A stretch of 9,545 nucleotides of DNA. It comes from Methanobacteriota archaeon (GTDB lineage Archaea; Hydrothermarchaeota; Hydrothermarchaeia; Hydrothermarchaeales; JACRDW01). The DNA lies in NCBI GenBank assembly GCA_016212785.1, contig JACRDW010000064.1:1-9545 (forward strand), written 5' to 3'. Below the pieces are notes generated by a model. It did not search any database, was not told the origin of the DNA, and saw only the letters and a program-made list of their open reading frames with translations. The stretch's first letter is position 1; each line of letters starts with the position of its first letter. The translations under genes and the position numbers were made by a program. Shown piece by piece: positions 7,196-9,545 of the stretch.

Positions 7196-7449
7196 AACTT
7201 TACAGTCTCTAATTCGCTGGCAACGTTCCAAATTAAGCTTCTGGTGTGAATTGGAAGATTTCTGTCGTTGCTTATTTCTTCTAAAATATAGAGGGCGGAG
7301 CTGATTTTAATGCCTAAATCCTCTTTTTCGTTCAGTAAAATATTCTTGACTTCCTCAGCAGACTTCCTAATATTTCTCGGTACGGAGGTGTCTCCGATAA
7401 CCTGATCTAGTACCGTGGTTATCTGCTTGAGTTTTTTTCCTTCTTTCAC
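7192..7449 (-). CDS. UPF0147 family protein
   Basis: This small helical protein belongs to the archaeal UPF0147 family, whose function I do not know. The 85 residues from GTG 7449 carry the family signature throughout: a helix ending in VIGDTSVPRNIRKSAEE (about 17-33), an ALYILEEISNDRNLPIHTR segment (52-70) and a closing LIWNVASELETVK (72-84). Length fits the family. The frame extends to ATG 7485, but GTG 7449 has a strong GAGGTGA ribosome site 4 nt upstream, so the shorter form is chosen. The gene overlaps the next one by ATGA and is the first gene of a two-gene operon running towards the origin. Its company here (origin, initiator, PolD, SSB) hints at chromosome biology, but many conserved archaeal neighbourhoods mix information-processing genes, so this is weak evidence. 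Confidence 0.93.
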   Translation of the reverse strand: MKEGKKLKQITTVLDQVIGDTSVPRNIRKSAEEVKNILLNEKEDLGIKISSALYILEEISNDRNLPIHTRSLIWNVASELETVKL

Positions 7450-7453
7450 GTTC

Positions 7454-7460
7454 TCACCTC
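7454..7460 (-). promoter_or_regulatory. Shine-Dalgarno fixing the UPF0147 start
   Basis: The minus strand reads GAGGTGA, then GAAC, then GTG at 7449. This near-perfect ribosome site favours the GTG start over the ATG at 7485. Confidence 0.75.
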
Positions 7461-7477
7461 TATATTTTAAGTTATTA

Positions 7478-7514
7478 CACATCATAAAATATAATAGAAA
7501 GATTTTTTAGTATA
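7478..7514. promoter_or_regulatory. Divergent promoter region (UPF0147 operon / p27-Sm gene)
   Basis: A+T-rich spacer between two divergent genes. On the minus strand CTATTATATTTTATG (within 7482-7497) is a plausible TATA box for the UPF0147 operon. On the plus strand TTTAGTATA (about 7505-7513) lies about 27 nt before ATG 7537, the spacing expected for a leaderless transcript. Assignments are by spacing only. Confidence 0.4.
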
Positions 7515-7536
7515 GCCCACTTATTCTTTAATTAAG

Positions 7537-7950
7537 ATGGAAAAAAATAAAGAGAACGCTATGAAGGAAATGGTTGACCTTCTTCTCTCGAAGGCGACAA
7601 TGCTGCAGCATCACTGCGATAAGTGTAAGTCTCCACTTTTCGAGAAAGAGGGCAAGATAATTTGTCCGGCCTGCGGTATAGTGCAGGAGAAGGAGATAAA
7701 AAAGGAAGCAGAGAAATTCGTCGAATTGCTAAACGAGATGAAGGGAAAGAAAGTCTGCATTAAGACTCAGAGCGATGTATATCGAGGCATTTGCAAAGAC
7801 ATTGAGAAGGATTTTTCTTTTCTTCTCAAGGACGTGGAAAGGCTCAGCGTCTATGGGAGTACCTCCGAGGAGGAATGGAAATACGTTTCAGAGTTAATGC
7901 TCATTCACGGCGACTACATCGAGGCAGCCTGGCTTGAAAAGAAGAAGTAA
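7537..7950 (+). CDS. p27/SSSCA1-type zinc ribbon fused to an Sm-like domain
   Basis: This 137-residue protein has two recognisable parts. Residues about 8-48 match the Sjogren/scleroderma autoantigen 1 (p27) family: a helix with LLLSKATMLQHHC, then a zinc ribbon CDKC-SPLFEKEGKIICPAC with ligands Cys27, Cys30, Cys43 and Cys46. Residues about 62-134 resemble an Sm/LSm fold: an N-terminal helix (KFVELLNEM), an Sm1-like run from GKKVCIKTQSDVYRG to FLLKDVE, an acidic loop, and an Sm2-like motif LIHGDYIEAAW. The usual Sm1 Asn that contacts uridine is not clearly kept (Ser94 lies near that place). RNA binding or ring assembly is therefore inferred. No ribosome site precedes ATG, suggesting a leaderless message. 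The gene is divergent from the UPF0147 operon and ends in a strong dyad. The p27 part is well supported and the Sm part likely. Confidence 0.85.
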   Translation: MEKNKENAMKEMVDLLLSKATMLQHHCDKCKSPLFEKEGKIICPACGIVQEKEIKKEAEKFVELLNEMKGKKVCIKTQSDVYRGICKDIEKDFSFLLKDVERLSVYGSTSEEEWKYVSELMLIHGDYIEAAWLEKKK

Positions 7951-7952
7951 AT

Positions 7953-7978
7953 ATAGCCCTTTTTGGAAAAAGTGCTAT
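7953..7978 (+). terminator. 26-nt inverted repeat just after the p27-Sm stop codon
   Basis: ATAGCCCTTTTT is followed by GG and AAAAAGTGCTAT, giving a 12-bp stem with one C-T mismatch. It begins 2 nt after the stop codon. Five T sit in the left arm rather than after the stem, so this is not a bacterial-type terminator. In archaea the T-run alone may end transcription, and the stem may stabilise the 3' end. Confidence 0.5.
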
Positions 7979-8021
7979 CACCCCAAAACCCGAGAGCAAC
8001 GTCATAGGTTTTCTTATGCTA

Positions 8022-8034
8022 AGATATATATAGG
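8022..8034 (+). promoter_or_regulatory. TATA box of the SSB gene
   Basis: AGATATATATAGG is a good archaeal TATA element. Transcription would begin near 8053, just before the ribosome site at 8056-8064, giving a short leader of about 16 nt. Confidence 0.55.
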
Positions 8035-8055
8035 ATAAAAACTACGCAGAGCAAA

Positions 8056-8064
8056 GGAAGTGAT
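8056..8064 (+). promoter_or_regulatory. Shine-Dalgarno that decides the SSB start
   Basis: GGAAGTGAT matches GGAGGTGAT at 8 of 9 positions and lies 4 nt before TTG 8069. It contains the GTG at 8060, which is therefore better read as part of the ribosome site than as a start codon. Confidence 0.65.
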
Positions 8065-8068
8065 TTTT

Positions 8069-8353
8069 TTGAAAATAGCAGATTTAAGGAAAGGTCAGGG
8101 AAAGATAAACATAGAAGTCGAAGTCATAAGCGTAGGCGAGATAAGAGAATTCCAGAAGTTCGACAGGCAGGGAAAAGTAGCTACTGCAGTTGTCAAGGAC
8201 GACTCTGGAGAGATAAATCTAACCCTGTGGAACGAGGACATAGACAAAGTAAGCGCAGGCTCGAAGATTAAAATAGAAAACGGCTATGTGAATGAGTTCC
8301 AGGGAGAGCCGCAGCTGACTGCTGGAAAGTTCGGGAAGCTTATAGTTCTTTAA
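8069..8353 (+). CDS. Single OB-fold single-stranded DNA-binding protein (SSB/RPA-like)
   Basis: A compact archaeal OB-fold protein of the group that includes small crenarchaeal SSBs and human SOSS-B-like proteins; it would coat single-stranded DNA during replication and repair. From TTG 8069 it is 94 residues: the opening MKIADLRKGQ, the strand pair INIEVEVISVGEIREF (14-29), KVATAVVKDDSGEINLTLWNED (36-57, with DDSG and Trp54), and the closing strands GSKIKIENGYVNEFQGEPQLTAGKFGKL (64-91). It spans essentially one OB fold, with no acidic tail or zinc finger, so it may work as a monomer or with partners. The longer GTG 8060 start is less likely because that codon is inside the ribosome site. The last 14 nt overlap the end of the convergent glyS gene. 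It could act on RNA instead, but its position in a replication cluster supports DNA. Confidence 0.88.
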   Translation: MKIADLRKGQGKINIEVEVISVGEIREFQKFDRQGKVATAVVKDDSGEINLTLWNEDIDKVSAGSKIKIENGYVNEFQGEPQLTAGKFGKLIVL

Positions 8354-9545
8354 ATCCAACCTTCTCCTCCAGCAAGTCTTTCAAAATTTCCTGAATTTCT
8401 TTTATCTTTATTCTTCTCTGTTCAGTCGTGTCTCTTTCTCTTATCGTTACCGTACCGTCTTTTAATCCGTCAAAGTCTATAGTTATTGCGTAGGGAACGC
8501 CTATTTCGTCGACCCTAGCATAACGTCGACCGATCGAATCCGCCTCGTCGTATATGCAGAAGAAGTTTTGATTTTTTAAATTTTCATAAATTTCCAGCGC
8601 AGGCGCGGTCAGCTCTTCTTTTGCAATTAAAGGAAAGACCGCCGCCTCAATCGGCGTAACAGAATTTTTCAAGCTTAAGATTTTTCTCTCACCATTCTCT
8701 CTATAGGCAGACTCCAAAACACAATATACGATTCTGTCTATCCCGTAAGACGGCTCTATCACGTGCGGTATTATTTTTTCTCCGGTTACTCTCTCCTTAA
8801 CTTTTTTTGCTGTCAGGTAGCTCTTGTCGAGCCTGATATTTTCACCATCGATTTTTAAATCAATATATTCTTTTTTTTCAAAAAAAGCTATCTCTTTTTC
8901 TCCAAGATTCTTAATCATCCTGACAATCTCACTCGTTTTTTCCTTAAATTTCGAGCCAAGCTTTGCCAGATTAGCTTCAACTATCTTTTTTTCTATTTCT
9001 CGCGGTTCCTCAAACTGCAGAAATGCGCTCAAATCAGCACCGCTGTGCTTCATATGCGCCTTTAGGTCATAGTCTGTTCTGTCTGCGATGCCTACGACCT
9101 CGATGTAGCCGAAGCGCTCGGTGGCAACTTCTGCATCCCAGCAGTCCATGGCATAGTGTGCCATCTCAGTCTTCATGTGCTGCCTGAACCGCAGTTTTTC
9201 TCTTGGAATTCCGACCTCTTCTAGAAATTTTTTCACGAGCACAAGATGATACGCAAGAAGCTCGTGCGCTATTATATTTTTACCAACGGCCTCTCTGGCA
9301 GAGAGCGTTATCTCACCGCCCTCGCCCAGAACCAATCGCAGCTCTTCGTTCGCACATTTCCTAAAATCTTTGTGAGTTTTTTCCTTTGGATTTACAAAGA
9401 GTTCTACTTCTGCCTGGCTGAATTCTCGAAGCCTTATTACTCCCTGCCTCGGGGAGATTTCGTTGCGGTACACCCGTCCAAGCTGGGCTACGCCGAAGGG
9501 CAGCTTCTTCCTGTAGAACCCGTAGAGGCGACTGAAAAGCATAAA
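8340..9545 (-). CDS. glyS: Glycyl-tRNA synthetase, archaeal/eukaryal alpha-2 type (5' end cut by window edge)
   Basis: This class II synthetase charges tRNA-Gly with glycine in the cytosol. About 401 codons are present; roughly the first 170 residues, with class II motif 1, lie beyond the right edge. Counting from the Met at 9542, motif 2 is RNEISPRQGVIRLREFSQAE (26-45), a family insertion follows with DCWDAE and EVVGIADRTDYDL (133-160), and motif 3 is EPSYGIDRIVYCVLE (263-277). A C-terminal anticodon-binding domain covers about 297-395, with IYDEADSIGRRYARVDEIGVPYAI (330-353) typical of the archaeal GlyRS group. The sequence shows it is the single-chain alpha-2 enzyme rather than the bacterial two-subunit one. 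The frame is open to the edge, so the Met at 9542 is internal. It converges on the SSB gene with a 14-nt tail overlap and no room for a separate terminator. Confidence 0.96.
   Translation of the reverse strand, partial: FMLFSRLYGFYRKKLPFGVAQLGRVYRNEISPRQGVIRLREFSQAEVELFVNPKEKTHKDFRKCANEELRLVLGEGGEITLSAREAVGKNIIAHELLAYHLVLVKKFLEEVGIPREKLRFRQHMKTEMAHYAMDCWDAEVATERFGYIEVVGIADRTDYDLKAHMKHSGADLSAFLQFEEPREIEKKIVEANLAKLGSKFKEKTSEIVRMIKNLGEKEIAFFEKKEYIDLKIDGENIRLDKSYLTAKKVKERVTGEKIIPHVIEPSYGIDRIVYCVLESAYRENGERKILSLKNSVTPIEAAVFPLIAKEELTAPALEIYENLKNQNFFCIYDEADSIGRRYARVDEIGVPYAITIDFDGLKDGTVTIRERDTTEQRRIKIKEIQEILKDLLEEKVGFKEL

Overview
The window is a replication-centred segment of an archaeal chromosome. 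It carries both subunits of the archaeal family D DNA polymerase (PolD), an Orc1/Cdc6 initiator, a single-OB-fold single-strand-binding protein and an archaeal/eukaryal-type glycyl-tRNA synthetase, with archaeal TATA boxes and GGAGGTGA-type ribosome binding sites. PolD excludes Crenarchaeota. The layout oriC - orc1/cdc6 - polB (DP1) - polC (DP2) matches the known Thermococcales order, but the sequence alone does not fix the lineage (euryarchaeal-grade or DPANN).

Left part (1-6146): one long minus-strand operon reading orc1/cdc6, then a 103-nt spacer packed with hairpins, then DP1, then DP2. DP1 and DP2 are translationally coupled: the DP1 stop codon lies inside the DP2 Shine-Dalgarno. DP2 runs off the left edge, missing only its extreme C-terminus. 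It is open across 1099 codons with no intein or frameshift. Many open frames antisense to it are shadows.

Middle (about 6147-6673): the only long gene-free stretch. It reads as the replication origin, with up to seven boxes resembling archaeal origin recognition boxes (YTCCANNNGAA). The two best boxes have a GGGG tail and point outward from an about 89% A+T core. The cdc6 TATA box lies inside this region, and one box lies between two candidate cdc6 start codons, so the initiator probably controls its own gene.

Right part (6674-9545): a two-gene minus operon (UPF0147 family, then an unrecognised winged-helix-like protein, overlapping as ATGA) converges on the origin. Divergent from it is an unusual protein joining a p27/SSSCA1-type zinc ribbon to an Sm-like fold, ending in a 26-nt dyad. 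Next comes the SSB gene, whose tail overlaps by 14 nt the convergent glycyl-tRNA synthetase gene, which is cut by the right edge.

Together the origin, initiator, replicative polymerase and SSB form a compact replication island. The less-understood genes within it (UPF0147, the winged-helix protein, the p27-Sm fusion) are the main candidates for something new.
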